Below, one piece after another: positions 35,205 to 47,974 of a stretch of DNA of 64,000 nucleotides. This DNA comes from Talpa occidentalis (Eukaryota > Chordata > Mammalia > Eulipotyphla > Talpidae): positions 75,172,740 to 75,236,739 of the forward strand of contig NW_023601322.1 in assembly GCF_014898055.3 (NCBI RefSeq), read 5' to 3'. Position 1 is the first letter of the stretch. Each line of letters begins with the position of its first letter. Made by a program: the position numbers and the translations under genes. Below the pieces are notes generated by a model. That model had not been told where the DNA came from and searched no databases. It saw only the letters and a program-made list of their open reading frames with translations.

Positions 35205-35672
35205 CCTACTCCTAGGTATTTACCCAAAGGACACAGAAACATCAATTTCAAAGAGCACCTGCACCCCTATGTTTATAGCAGCACTATTTACAATAGATAA
35301 GCTTTGGAAACAACCCAAATGCCCAAAAATAGATGACTAGATCAAGAAGATGTGGTACATATACACCATGGAATATTACTCAGCATTCAAAAAAGATAAA
35401 CACATGCAATTTGCAGCAAACATGGATGGAGCTGGAAGGGATCATGCTCAGCGAAATAAGCCAGAAAGAAAAAAATACCGGATGGTCTCATAACAGGAAT
35501 CTAGAAAACCTAAATAAGGGACCAGGAAAAAGAATATAAGAAAGTAAAAATCAAAATCAACAAACAACTATGAACCAGAGACACACTTTTGGGGGGGGGG
35601 GGAAGGAGGGATCAGGGTCAAAATAAGGGGGTTGCAATGGTATGGGGAATATAAAAATAAAATTAAAAAAGA
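35205..35672 (+). mobile_element. 5'-truncated L1 3' end, sense
   Basis: Encodes the last part of ORF2 with stops (GYLPKGH..., then [20 protein letters not shown]) and a 3' UTR with a G-run at 35590. It is the same subfamily as 44131-45277 on the other strand, sharing the whole 3' UTR. ATATATTTCTT (35187) and ATACATTTCTT (35672) may be the target duplication. Confidence 0.85.
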
Positions 35673-35985
35673 TACATTTCTTAACTTCTAATGCAAAATA
35701 ATTGTACTGGTTTGGACATTTTAAATCCCATTGAGGCAACCAAAGTAAAGCAACAGTGGAGTAGTATTAAAAACTACGATGAACCAAAGTTTTTTTTATT
35801 AAGCTACTATATTTCAGATATCAAGGGTATAGAAAAAGTTTTTCACATAAAAGAACTTAGGGAATTGTGTATTCATGAGCTATACTTAAGGAACCTACTA
35901 GAGGATGTTTTATCTAACTGAAAGAGAACTGGTTCAAAAAATCCACAGAAGCAGCAGTTACGAATATTTAAAATAGGTATGTGTA

Positions 35986-36243
35986 GGGCCTCCCCTGGTG
36001 GCGCAGCAGTTGAGCGTTGGGCTGTGAAGCTGCCCACATCCTCTGTAGCACCAGTTCTATCCTCGGCCCCCTGGTGAGGGTCCCACATGGCGTGCAGACC
36101 TCTCCTGCCACCCGCTACTCCCCTCAGCGGTGTACTTCTGTCCGTCTGCCTGTTCTGCTCCCTGCTCTGGCTGGTGAATTCTCTCACCCTCCCGTGCTTC
36201 TGACTGCTTGTATAAATAAATAAATGGATAAATCTTTTAAAAA
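35986..36243 (+). mobile_element. T+ SINE, subfamily A2
   Basis: Complete head to tail, with a small deletion before the tail (GACTGCTTGTATAAATAAAT). Flanks AAAATAGGTATGTG and AAAATATATATGTG. Confidence 0.9.
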
Positions 36244-36869
36244 ATAATAATAACATAAAAATATATATGTGCATTGCTAAGACAAAAACAAAAGTAGGGA
36301 AAGATTACATTTAAAAAGGAAGGAAAATAGGAGAAAAGTATAAGCTTGTATAAATGGGTGAGAGAGTTAAAATACCAATTAAAAACTGCAAAGCTAGGTA
36401 GTATACATCTGGTTTACTTATTTGATGTACAAGCTTAGTTTATTTGATGGATGCTGGCAGAAGGCATGAGACTCTTAGGTCAGAAACAGAACTATATTTC
36501 TCAATGGTATAGCAAGCAGCATAATAATAAGCATGTTTCTGTAGATTCCTCTTGTTCCCCAAGTCCTGTGAGATAATGTTGTATGACCCAGGTGGATACC
36601 ACACACACAGTTAAGATTTACATTGCAGCTAAGAAGCCCTGAGTTGAGGAATATACACCTTTTTATGGTATGCAGTTCTGCTTTTTTCCTAATAGGAAGC
36701 ATTATCTCATCCTTTGGGAATTACTCCCTACAAACCCAATACTGAGTTGTTAGGACTTTATTATTGGCAAACTGAGCAAACTGTATACAAGCATAAGCAG
36801 CCCAACAGATAGCAAAAGGGTAATAAGGAAACAGTTGGATGTTAACAACTGTCGTCAAGGTTTTAGAGA

Positions 36870-37440
36870 AATTAAAGCCCTCTTACTTTGCAGGTGGAAC
36901 TGTAACATGGTGCAGCCACTTCGGAAAATAGCTTGACAATTCCTCAAGCCATTAAGAATAGAATAAGCACATGATCCATCAGTTCCACTCCTAACTATAT
37001 ACCAGGAGAAATAAAAATTTAAAATGTGTTTATGTAAAATCTTGTACACCAGTATTCATAGTATTACTTATAATAGCTAAAAAAGGGAAATAAACCAAAT
37101 ATATATCACCTTGGTAAACGAATAAACAAAATGTTATATGTCCCATATTATGCAATATTCTGTAATAAGAAGGAATCAAGTATTAAAAACTTTAAGTGAA
37201 AAAAAGCCAAACACAAAAAGGAAAGTATCATTTCTTTTATAGGAAAAATCCAGCGTGGGGAAATCCATAGAGGCAGGTATATGCTAATAGATATGGAATT
37301 TATTTTGGGGTGATGGAAATAATCTAGAACTAGATAATGGCACCCCAATATTATGACGATATAAAAAAATCTTTGAATTATATATTTTGAAAGGTGAATT
37401 TTAGGGTACATGAATTATATCTCAATAAAAACTGTATGAT
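36870..37440 (+). mobile_element. Old L1 3' end, sense
   Basis: Sense L1 ORF2 end and 3' UTR text (GTGGAACTGTAACATGGTGC, CCACTTCGGAAAATAG, TTATATCTCAATAAAAACTG). No open frame. Confidence 0.6.
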
Positions 37441-37449
37441 AGAAAAGAA

Positions 37450-38280
37450 AATGCGGAAGACAAAACAGCATTTTTTAAAAAAGAGGTTTCCTTTTGTGAG
37501 GTAACATTGTTTTACAACTCTTTATATGAAATAGGGGAATAAAAGCCCTGCAATAAATATTAAATACTTTTTGCTAGCATTTAGGAATGTATTGATGTAA
37601 AGAAAGCCCATCAATACCAAAGTTACTGGCTAAGAGGTCTAATAATGTGCCTTTAGGCAAGGAAAAAAATACAGTTTGCAAAAGAAAATGTAAAATTGAC
37701 ATTCGTGGAAGTTTTTTTTATATGATCTGCATGTAGAAAATTCACAAATAACTCCACAAAAACTTTTAGAATTAATAGTGATTTCAGCAGTGTCTTTGGA
37801 TACTTGCATGTACAGAAATTGCACATTTCTGTACATGTATTTGTTATTATGAACAACAAATAATTAGAAAAATGCCATTTAGTAAACATGCATTTTAAGT
37901 CAAAAATATCCATATAAATAAATTTAACAAAAGTTGTAGACCTTTACACAGAAAATTACAAAAAAAATCAAGATCTGCAATCAGTCAAATCACCATTTTA
38001 CAGATGTTAATGATCTTCAAAATTCATATCAATTTTTGTGCACTTCCCATCAAAATCCCAGCATGGGAATCAAGAAGTTGGCTTGTTAATGTGTATATGT
38101 TAAAGCAACTACATTGAGAACTTAAGCATAAACTTAACAAATTGCAAAGATATGCCCCTAAACCCAGAAATTTAAATTTCAACCAAAAAAAGATACCATG
38201 ATTAAAAATATAATCTCCCCTCAGAAAAATGAAGCAAATTTAATATATGTAAGATTGTCAGTATAATTCCACTGATGATT
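37450..38280. other. Intron, partly L1-like
   Basis: AT-rich; 37980-38200 (CACTTCCCATCAAAATCCCAG) is like the L1 ORF2 sense strand. No gene. Confidence 0.35.
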
Positions 38281-38323
38281 ACTTTTTCTGATTACATTTT
38301 TAATTGAGATAAAATTAGTTTAT

Positions 38324-38583
38324 AGGGCCTCCCTGGTGGCCCAAGGGTTAAGCACAGCACTGTGAAGCTATCCTCAGCCTCTGCAGCATGAATTTGATCC
38401 CCAGCCGGCCAAGGAGCAACCCACATGGTGCAGCAGACCTCTCCTGCTTCGCCCACTGCTCCCCTCAGCAGTATATTTCAGTCAGCCTGCCTGTTCTGTT
38501 CCCCACTCTGTCTCTGGTGAATCCTCTCATCCCTCACACCTCTGGCCCTAGTTCTTGTATGCATAATAAATAAATCTTTAAAA
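38324..38583 (+). mobile_element. T+ SINE, subfamily B
   Basis: Flanks AAAATTAGTTTAT and AAAAATAGTTTAT. Body GCCCTAGTTCTTGTATGC has a small deletion. Confidence 0.9.
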
Positions 38584-38660
38584 AAATAGTTTATGACATA
38601 GGTTTCAGATATATATCCCAATAACTTGACATCTTTGTACATTACATTGATACTGCTGTG

Positions 38661-39124
38661 TGTTGTGCCCAAGATCAGCAGACTCGGTGAGTATAGCCTC
38701 CAAGAATCCAAAGACAGCTGATGCAAATGCAAAAGGGAGTTTATTATGGGCTCGAGTCCAGGCTCACGGCACCTACCAACGCAGTGGCAGATAGCAAGCG
38801 CCCCGAACAGAGGAAGCAGGGGTCTATTATAGGGTCACGAGCGACGCGAATTTTGAAAGAAGCTGGCAATTACTCATTGGCTACTACAAAGGCATTTTGG
38901 CGCGCACGGTTATAGTTTCAAACTGATTGGACGGTTAGTGATGCTGTCCCATTTATGGACAGGACTGCCCTCATTGGCGGCTGGGGTGGTCTGCTTTTTC
39001 GTCACCAAGTGGAGTGAGGGTTGTGACTATTGAAACTATCTCCGGAATGCGGCTGGACAAGGACTAACATAGCAAGGTGGAGGATATACAAAATGGCGAA
39101 ACCTTGGCTAAGCTTGGTTCCACA
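38661..39124 (-). mobile_element. Solo LTR of an endogenous retrovirus
   Basis: The 464-bp element starts TG (TGTTGTGCCC) and ends CA (GGTTCCACA), flanked by a perfect 5-bp duplication CTGTG (38656-38660 and 39125-39129). It was inserted into the old L1. On - it has LTR promoter order: three CCAAT boxes (38973-38977, 38926-38930, 38876-38880), a TATA-like CTATAATA (38825-38832) and AATAAA (38740-38745). This resembles gammaretrovirus-like LTRs; 5-bp duplications also occur in ERVL. No internal coding region remains. Confidence 0.85.
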
Positions 39125-40170
39125 CTGTGAAAGTTTTGTTATCATCTACCATACCCCCTTTTAGCCTGATGTAACCATCCCCCTTTTCTGGTACCTACCA
39201 TTTTATTCTTACAGTCTGTTTTTGTTTTGTTTACTTGTTCATTTGTTTATTATCTTTATTTTCCACATGTGAGTGAACTCATGGGGTATTTATCTTTCTC
39301 TATCTGATGTATTTCATTTAACATAACCCCCTTAAGTTTCATACATGTTGTAGGATTCCATTTTTTTTAATATAGCAGTTAGTGTGTGTGTGTGTGTGCC
39401 AGCCATACCTATGTTACCTCATCCATTGATGACTATTTCGGTTATTTCCAAATCCTGTCTATTGGAGATAATGCTGCTATGAACATAAGGATGCATATAT
39501 CTCTTCAAATTAGTGTTTCCATATTCTTTGGACAAATCAGTGTACTCAACTTCTTTGAAATCAGGAGTGGAGCAGCTAGTTCATATGATATTTCTGTTTA
39601 TTTTGGGGGGGGGGGATTCTGTTCTTTCCTGTTTCCATCATGTCTGCATGATGGAATCCCACCAACAGTGTATGAGCTTCCTTTTTCTCAAATTGTCACC
39701 ACACTTTTTATTGTGTGTGTGTGTTTTTGATAATAGCCACTTTCACAGGAGTAAAGTCTGTCACCTCATTGTTTTGATTTGCATTTCTCTGATAAGTGAT
39801 GGCAACTTTCTTTCCATGTGCCTGTTGGCCACTTGTATGTCATCTTTGCAAAAGTTTTTATTTGGGTTTTCTGCCCATTCAAAAAAAAATTATTTGTTGA
39901 TTTATATGTAGCCTGTATATATTCTGGATATTAATCCTGTATCAGGTATATGATTTGTGAATATCTTCTATTCATATATGTCCCTTTTGTTGTGATGATA
40001 CTTTCAGTTGTGAAGATTTTTTGTTTGATGTAGTCCCATTTATTTTTACACATGTCTCCCATGCCGTTGGAGACAAGTCAGCATCATTTGAGCCAGCATT
40101 GAGTTTTTAACTCCTTATGTTTCTTCCATATATTTTATGGTATCCCATGTTTGTAAAAGATTTTAATCCA

Positions 40171-40438
40171 GGGCCTCCCCGGCAGCGCAGTGGTTGAGCG
40201 CTGGGTTGCGAAGCTGCCCGCAGCCTCCGCAGCTCCAGTTCGATCTCTGGCTGCTCCCCGGCCACCGGAGGAGGGTCCCGCATGGCGCGCAGACCTCTCC
40301 TGCCGCCCGCTGCTCCCCTCAGCAGTGTACTTCGGTCCTTCTGCCTGCTCTGCTCCCTGCTCTGGTGAATTCTCTCACCCTCCCGCGCTTCTGACTGTAC
40401 CCAGTGCTTGTATAAGTAAATAAATAAATCTTTAAAAA
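40171..40438 (+). mobile_element. T+ SINE, subfamily A1
   Basis: Flanked by AAAAGATTTTAATCCA on the left (40155) and AAAAGATTTTAATCCA on the right. Near-consensus. Confidence 0.94.
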
Positions 40439-40919
40439 AAAAGATTTTAATCCATTTTTAATTAATTTTGTGTGTAGTGTAAGGTCATGATCTAGTTTCA
40501 TACTTTGCAATTTGACTGTCCAATTCTCCAGTATCTTTCTGGTGATTTTTTTGCATTCCTAATAGGATATGTCATAAGGACAGGAAGAGCCAGTAGTCTA
40601 AATGTCAGCATTATCACATGACTTTCTTTTCCTAAGAAATACTTCTCAAGTTGGTTTACCTTGTGATAAAATGTTTTTTCTAGGACTGTTCATTGCCAAA
40701 ACTTAGGAGCAGTGATAACTAAGCAGTTATAACCATTTCTAGTGCTTGTAGAGCCCAGATTAAAAGGATACAGGTGCTGTGAATTAATGGCTTATATCCC
40801 ATATGGGGCAGGAAATGTTTTAGGCAGAGATTTCTAATGTCAGAAAACAAAGAAAAACCCAAAACTGTTGGAATTCATAAGTTCATAGTAACTTAAAAGG
40901 AATATCTTGTCAAAATATA

Positions 40920-42770
40920 TTGCTACTTTTTTTAAATCAGTAATCAATACTGAAATTTATTATCACACCTTTTTTTGGTGCAGTGATCTATGCCATTTTT
41001 TTCCTTTGATCCCTTTCTGTGATTTATGTGAATAGATTTTTCTAGTATTAAGCTACCCTTGCAGTTCCAGTAAAAACTCATTTTGAGCTATGACCTTTTC
41101 TCTGAATTTCTGGGCCTAATTTGATAACTGAGTTAAGATTTTTGCATTCATGTTTCTTAGTGAAATGTTAGCCTGAGATTTTAATGTTCAGTAATCATTT
41201 TGTTTCATTTTTGTATCAGGATTCTATCGGCCTTAATGTTAGGGGACTATTGCCTTTTTTTCTGCATTTGGTATTACTTTTTTTTTTTTAAAAGATTTAT
41301 TTATGCATATAAGAATTGGGGTACAGGCAGAGGTGTGGATGGTGAGAGGATTCACCAGAGATAGAATGGGAAACAGAACAGGCAGACTGACTGAAATACA
41401 CTGCTGAGGGGAGCAGCGGGTGAGTCAGGAGAGGCCTGCTGCGCCATGCTGGTTGCTCCCTGGCTGGATTGCTTCATAGGTTGAGTCTTAACCCCTTGTG
41501 CTACCAGGGAGGCCCTGGTATTACTTTTTTTTAACCTGGGAAGACCCTTCCGTTTACATTGATTGCTAATATAGGTTTGGATTTACTCTTGCCACATATG
41601 CTTTGTGTGTGTTTTACCTTTTTTCCCTGATAGTAATTTCTGTTTCTCACTCCTTCCCCACTATATACTCCACTATATATATTGTGTTGTGCTAATTCTA
41701 ACCATTTTTATATGCATTCTTAAAAATACCAGAAGTTAATCAGTAGTGAAAGTTTGATGTTAGTGACAAAATATAATTATCACTGTTATCTAGTATTTTA
41801 GTTCAACTTATTTATTCCACAAATTTGGCTGCATCGTATTGTTTCATGTTATTTGTTCAGATTTGACTGTAATAGTTCTTTTTAACTTTTTCTTTATGAC
41901 CTTATTCATGGGAACATTTGTGTTTTGTGTGAGGTACTTGCACCCTTTAAAGTTTTCTTTAATGAGGGTGTTTTGTTGGTGTGTATTTTAGCTGATGTGT
42001 TTTCTTTTGCTTGAAATTTCTTTATTTTGCATCATTCTTGATTGTTTTGCCTTGAACACAGTTTTAGGAAGTGAATCTTTTATTATTTTTCAGCACAATC
42101 AATACATTTTCTTTTCTGGCATTGTTTTTGAAAAGAGTGTTATTAATCTGATTGTCTTTCCTTATAGTGGATCTACATTTTCCTTTGGTTCCATTAAAAA
42201 TCTTATGTTTAGCTGTTCTCTGTAAGTTTGTAGTTGTAGTTTTTAAATGTCTTGTCTTGGATTTATTGGAGTATTTTTTTTTGTTGTTAAATGGAATTAC
42301 CCATTGTTTTCTCTTTGAGTATTGCCTTGTTCCTTTATTCTTATAGTTTGTTTAGATATATGTTAAATCCTTTCAGCCTATCTTCTATATCTTGAAATTT
42401 TATTCCCTTGTTTTTCATCTCACTGTTTTGTTTTTCTTAGCTTTATCTTCCAAGTCACTAATTCTATTTTTAGTTACATCTTAATACCTTCATTGATTTT
42501 TTTTCTCCCTCTTTTTCTCTAATTCAGTTTGGGCAATTTGTCTTGAAAGTCATTGATTCTTAATTGTATTAAGTTTACAGATGTACTTAATTTTATTCTG
42601 TTTTACATTTTTCTTTTCTGAAATTCTCCATTACAATTCCACTTTTTCACTGAGCCTTTACCATTATTAATCATATTTGTTTTAATTTCTCTAATCTAGC
42701 ATCTGATCATCTCTTATTCTCATAAATTATCCTCTTGATTGTTTCTTGGCAGTAGATTTTTGTTGTTTGA
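40920..42770 (-). mobile_element. Old L1 ORF2 and upstream fragments, antisense
   Basis: 40930-41280 and 41520-41760 are antisense ORF2 (CTGTGATTTATGTGAATAG, CATTGATTGCTAATATAGG). Beyond that the match is weaker. It is split by the SINE at 41285. Confidence 0.5.
41285..41515 (-). mobile_element. T+ SINE, subfamily B, shortened
   Basis: About 30 bp including part of the B box are missing (CCCTGGCTGGATTGCTTC). Flanked by TGGTATTACTTTTTTT on both sides. Confidence 0.9.
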
Positions 42771-42874
42771 AATAATGTAGATAATGGTAGTAGGGAAATA
42801 AACACTGGGGGTAGTTAATACTGAGACTTGGGGGTGAACATATCTCATCTGCTAGAGTTGTGCTACGTTTGTTT

Positions 42875-43146
42875 TTTTTTTTTAAGATTTATTTATTTAT
42901 GAATTCAAGAACTGGGGTACAGGCCAGAGGTGTGGGGGCGGGGGTGAGAGAATTCACCAGAGACAGAGCGGGGAACAGAACAGGCAGATAGACTGGGATG
43001 CACTGCTGAGGGGAACAGAGGGTGAGTCAGGAGAGGTCCACTGCACCATATGGGTTGCTCCCTGGCCGGGGATCGAACTTGTGCTGCAGTGGCTGCGGAT
43101 AGCTTCATAGGTTGCGTGTCAACCCCTTGCACCACCAGGGAGGCCC
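42875..43146 (-). mobile_element. T+ SINE, subfamily B
   Basis: Flanked by CTACGTTTGTTTTTTT and CTAGGTTTGTATTTTTT. Good head GCACCACCAGGGAGGCCC. Confidence 0.9.
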
Positions 43147-43149
43147 TAG

Positions 43150-44120
43150 GTTTGTATTTTTTTGTTGGTAGGATCACCTTCAGTGCACCAGTGGTGTCAA
43201 GCTATTGGGTAGTCGGAAACATCATGAAGTATTTTTTCTGTGTTTTTCAAGCAAAAATGCATCATGGCTTTTCCAACCACCCAGTTAGTTACTCCTTTCG
43301 TGCTGCTTCGTGCTTAGCTTTGGATCTAGTTTATTGACAGATTTTTCTAAGTGTTCTGATTCACCCTCAGTTTTACGCCTTCTGTGCTCTTATTTAAGTT
43401 TTGGACGCACTCTTCAAATGTAGGCTGTTATTGTTTGTTACTCATTGGCTGCTCATCTGGCTGAGGGAGTAGGATAGGGGAAGATACTTTTGTTTGGAGC
43501 CCGGTCAGTCCTCACCTGCTTGGTGGCTGTTTATAATCAGTGGCTCCTTTTAAAAGCTTTGTGGGGTTTTTTTTGTTTTTTTTTTTACTGTTAACTTTTT
43601 TTTGGATACAGTCAATATATAGGAGTATTCACAAGATAATTCTGCTCTTTTTTTCTTTCAGACATTGTTCATCTTGCGTTCATGATTGGGTTTTGTTATT
43701 TGAATGTTCTCTCTCTACCCCATCTTCCCCTCCATTTCCTTTTTATATTTTTAATGTTGGTAATTGATTTCATATGTTCTGAACTTTAGGAATGGGATTT
43801 CTTTGAGGTTTGGTTTAAAGTTGTATTCTTGCAAAGAGGTTTCTGCAAGTTGTTTATGGACATTATTAGTCTTGTTGAAATTTACTAATGTGCTATTGGT
43901 GTTACGAATCAAGCTATAGACCTGCCTAAGTGATGACTTACTTTTGAATTCTCAGGGGAAAGATTCTTGTTTGATTTCTTTTTCTCCATTCTTTTCTCAG
44001 TGCCAAGCAAGTTTTCTTCCTGTCCCCCATCTGCAAGGTGGGCTTATACCTTGATCATGTCTTAAAAACGAGGGAATAGCTTGAATAGGTCTCCTGTTGG
44101 AGTCACCACTTCTGGCATAT
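43150..44120. other. Intron, probably old L1 5' debris
   Basis: No gene. Parts (43200-43860) resemble decayed antisense L1 5' text; uncertain. Confidence 0.3.
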
Positions 44121-44125
44121 TATGT

Positions 44126-45277
44126 TTTTTTTTTTTTTTTTTTTTTTTTTTAATCTTAAATTTTATTTTTATATTCCCCCATACAATTGCAAACACCCCA
44201 TTCTGACCCCAATCCTTCCCTCCCGCCCCCCACCCCCCAAAAAGTGTCTCTGGTTCATAGTTTTTTGTTGATTTTGATTTTCACTTTCTTATATTCATTT
44301 TCCTGGTCCCCTATTTAAGTTTTCTAGATTCCTGCTATGAGTGAGACCATCCGGTATTTTTCTTTTTCTTTTTGGCTTATTTCGCTGAGCATGATCCCTT
44401 CCAGCGCCATCCATGTTGCTGCAAATTGCATGTGTTTATCTTTTTTGAATGCTGAGTAATATTCCATGGTATATATGTACCACATCTTCTTGATCCAGTC
44501 ATCTACTTTTGGGCATTTGGGTTGTTTCCAAAGCTTAGCTATTGTAAACAGTGCTGCTATAAACATAGGGGTGCAGGTGCTCTTTGGAATTGATGTTTCT
44601 GTGTCCTTTGGGTAAATACCTAGGAGTGGAATTGCTGGATCATATGGAAGCTCTATGTTTAGTAGGTCCAGAAATCTCCACACAGCTCTCCATAGTGGTT
44701 GGACCAGTTTGCACTCCCACCAACAGTGCAGAAGAGTTCCTTTTTCTCCACATCCTCGCCAACATTTGTTGTTGCTAGTTTTTTTAATATGTGCCATTCT
44801 CACTGGTGTGAGATGGTATCTCATGGTAGTTTTGATTTGCATTTCCCTGATTGCAAGTGATGTTGAACATTTTTTCATATGTCTGTTGGCCATTTGCATT
44901 TCCTCTTCAGAGAAGTTTCTTTTTAGCTCTTCTGCCCATTTTTTGACTGGATTATTTTCTTTGTTGTTGCTGAGTCTCATCAGCTCTTTGCAGATTTTTG
45001 TGATCAGTCCTTTATCATTAGTGTTGGGTGCAAAAATGTTCTCCCAGTTGGTGGGGTTTCTCTTTGTTTTTGTTATTGTCTCTTTTGCTGTGCAGAAGCT
45101 CTTTAATTTGATGTAGTCCCAGCTGTTTATCTTTGTCTTCACTATCACTGCTTTGGGTGATGTGTCTGTAAAGATGTCTTTGATGTGCAAATCCCGTAGT
45201 GTTTCGCCTATATTTCCTTCTATGTATTTTATGGTTTCAGGTCTTATGTCTAGTTCTTTAATCCATTTTGAGTTGAT
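44126..45277 (-). mobile_element. 5'-truncated, relatively young L1 with open ORF2 C-terminus
   Basis: Starts on + with a ~28-nt poly(T) (the poly-A tail), then 3' UTR, then ORF2 on - ending at 44324. The frame is open without a stop from at least 45190, over 288 codons. Visible are the C-terminal zinc-knuckle-like region ([20 protein letters not shown]), [32 protein letters not shown] and [15 protein letters not shown]. The reverse transcriptase and endonuclease are missing through 5' truncation near 45277, so it cannot move by itself. I see no clear target duplication. Confidence 0.9.
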
Positions 45278-45289
45278 TTTCTTGTTCCC

Positions 45290-45780
45290 TCTCTCCCTAA
45301 ACTAATCCAAGTGGAAGAACTGGTTTCTGCAGTTGAGAAATCTTCTGAAAAACCAGGAAACTTGCTGGTAGCCTACTTCCTAGTAATCTTGATTTCATTT
45401 CATTTTTTGGGTTCCTTTTGTGCCATTTCAGTTTGTGTTATCAAAGTTTTTATTTAATTTTTTTTTAATTTCACATTTCAATTGTTTTCAGAAGGCACTT
45501 TCTGGGGTACTTAATTGTTTATACAGTGTTTGAATTTTTTTTAATTTGGTATGTCTTCCAAAAATTTGAAGCTTAGAAACTCCTGTTCTTTAATTTACTT
45601 TTATTTCTACTTTGAAAAGATTTTGTTGCTTAAGTTTCTCCCTTTGTGCAAAAAATCATATATATACTAAAAGATCTAAGAATCGTGTAACATTAGACGT
45701 TTCCTAAAGTAGATCATCTAATGCATTCCTGCGAAAGGGAGGTTTGAAGGAGATAAAACATTTTAGTAACGTGTGACTTT
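45290..45780. other. Intron sequence, nothing recognised
   Basis: No gene or named repeat. Confidence 0.4.
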
Positions 45781-46080
45781 TAAGTTCTTCTTTAATCCTG
45801 GGCAATTACTTAAGCTTTGTGAGTTTCAGTGCCATCTATTAAGGCAGAAAGAACAGCTTTGTAACAGTGTCAACGTGAGCCTTAAATGATTTAACTTAAT
45901 GATTCCTGGTACTTGGTCTAGTATAGTGATTGGGTAAATACCATGGTTTCTCTCGTCATTTTTCAGAAGAGGAAATTGAATCGCAAAAATGTTATTTGCT
46001 ACCTACACAAAATTCTGTAGTTGTTGAGCTGGAAATCAATCACCTGTCTCTTCCGAATTTTACCTTTCAGAAGAATAATA
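45780..46080 (+). mobile_element. MIR-like repeat
   Basis: CCTGGGCAATTACTTAAGC, then TGTGAGTTTCAGTGCCATCT, GAGCCTTAAATGATTTAAC and a GAGGAAATTGAATCGC piece match the MIR core and 3' part, and probably an adjacent old repeat. Confidence 0.5.
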
Positions 46081-46585
46081 TTCAGTAACTTAATCGGCTT
46101 ACCTGTGCATTTCTTGAGTACCTTATACTTTTTTCCCAGGACCTAATGTATCTGGTTAGAAAAAGAAGATTTAAAGTAACAGCCCATTTTGGCAGATTTC
46201 TTGAATATTAATATGCTTAGTGTTAGAGAAAGAGTAGCACCTGCCTGGCACAGAGGGAGGGGTGATTTGAACCAGGTAATGAAGTTTGTATAGGATACCA
46301 AGATGTTTGAAAAGAGGGATTAGCCTTTTAGGTAGAAATAACAGCAGCATACACCAGTGCCTGAAGGTAGGAGGGAGGAGCCTGTTTTGTTTATGAAAAA
46401 ATGTACGATTTCTGTACATAATATACCAGTTGCGTTCTGGGGAGTGGCCTGTCTCCTGAGCAAGGTGGCAATTTAGATGTGTCTTAAATGATTGGTAGTG
46501 TTTCAGCATGTAAAGATAGAATGGTAGGTTATCACAAATCAAGGAAATAACTTCAGTAATGTTATTTAACAGAATATGTTATTTA

Positions 46586-46860
46586 TTTTTTTAAAGGCTT
46601 TTTTTTTTTAAAGATTTATTTATTTTATACAAGCACTGGGTACAGTCAGAGGTACAGGAGGGTGAGAGAATTCACCAGAGCGGGGAACAGAACAGACAGA
46701 CCGACGAAATACACTGCTGAGGGGAGCAGCGTGTGTGGCAGGAGAGGTCTGCTTGACATGTGGGACCCTCGCTGGCGGCCAGGGATCAAACAGGCGCTGT
46801 AGAGGCTGCGGGCAGCTTCGTAGCCCAGCACTCAACCACTGCGCCACCAGGGGAGGCCCC
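46586..46860 (-). mobile_element. T+ SINE, subfamily A2
   Basis: Perfect 15-bp target duplication AGAATATGTTATTTA (46571-46585 and 46861-46875). The body lacks a CCAGAG repeat. Confidence 0.93.
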
Positions 46861-47583
46861 AGAATATGTTATTTAAATGCATGTAGGAATACATGAGTAG
46901 TCACACTGACTTGGCCACCTAAATCATTAGCTGAGACATAAACTCTTTCTGAGAAATCAGCAGGAAATTTTGCATAGCTCATTAATACTTTCATGTGAGA
47001 GGGCTTTTCATGGGTGGGGGATAAAGAGTAGTTTTTCTATTTTTATGCATAAAAGATACAGTAATAAAAATATTTTGGTAATAAAGCATACGTGGCTTTG
47101 AATAGCAAAGTTGCTAGTAATAGTTTAAAATTTGATAACCATCAAAGTTCCTTATAACATTTTGAATGCAGACTTGGTGTAATGATGCTCTAACTAGGTG
47201 ATTTGTGTGACTTCACGTACTGAAATTGGAGAGCAATGCATCTGAAGTAGCAGTTCATTTATTGCTGTAATTTAGGTTTGAGGTTATTAAGATTTGAATA
47301 AGGGATGGTGGTAATAGGGATGAAAGAAGAGACATTGTAAGAAAGATTTATAAAAAATAATAATTGACAAATTCTGACTATCACTGAAAATAGGTTTTGG
47401 AAACCAGGGAGTTGGGAATATTGATAAAACATACTTGGGTGACTAGAAAATTCTTGCTTGATACTACCAAGGGGAGTAGTATACCCCCCTTGCTAAATAC
47501 TACCAAGTGGAAAAAGTAGTTGTGGAGGAAAACTTTATCACTTGTTATTTATTGGGTATTAGGTTAGCTACAAGTGTATTTTA

Positions 47584-47912
47584 TTTTATTTATTTATTTA
47601 TTTTTTTTTTATAGAGGCATGCTTTATTTATTTGTTTGCTGGTTTGTTTGTTTGTTTTGTTTATACATGTACTGGGTACAGTCAGAAGCGCGGGAGGGCG
47701 AGAGAATTCACCAGAGCCAGAGCGGGGAGCAGAGCAGGCAGAAGGACCGAAGCACACTGCTGAGGGGAGCAGCGGGCGGCAGGAGAGGTCTGCGCGCCAT
47801 GTGGGACCCTCCTCTGGTGGCCGGGGAGCAGCCGGGGATCGAACCGGCGCCGCAGAGGCCGCGCGTAGCTTCGCAACCCAGCGCTCAACCGCTGCGCCAC
47901 CGGGGAGGCCCT
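47584..47912 (-). mobile_element. T+ SINE, subfamily A1 with extended tail
   Basis: Perfect 17-bp target duplication GCTACAAGTGTATTTTA (47567 and 47913). Its tail, read on -, is CATGTATAAACAAAACAAAC, further CAAACAAA repeats, then AAAGCATGCCTCTAT and poly(A). This extension is shared with 49316-49635. Confidence 0.95.
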
Positions 47913-47974
47913 GCTACAAGTGTATTTTAGAACATCAAATTGCCTTTGTAAAAATAGCTTTTGAAATTATGGTT

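Larger units (their letters stand above)
38281..40560 (-). mobile_element. Old L1 3' region, antisense, host of an LTR and two SINEs
   Basis: Antisense 3' region and ORF2 end (TTTTAATTGAGATAAAATTAG; GAATCCCACCAACAGTG at 39655; GATAAGTGATGGCAACTTTC). It is interrupted by SINEs at 38324 and 40171 and by the LTR at 38661. Confidence 0.65.

Noticed and set aside
44655..45116. 153-codon open frame on + opposite the L1
   Set aside because: It is the antisense shadow of L1 ORF2.
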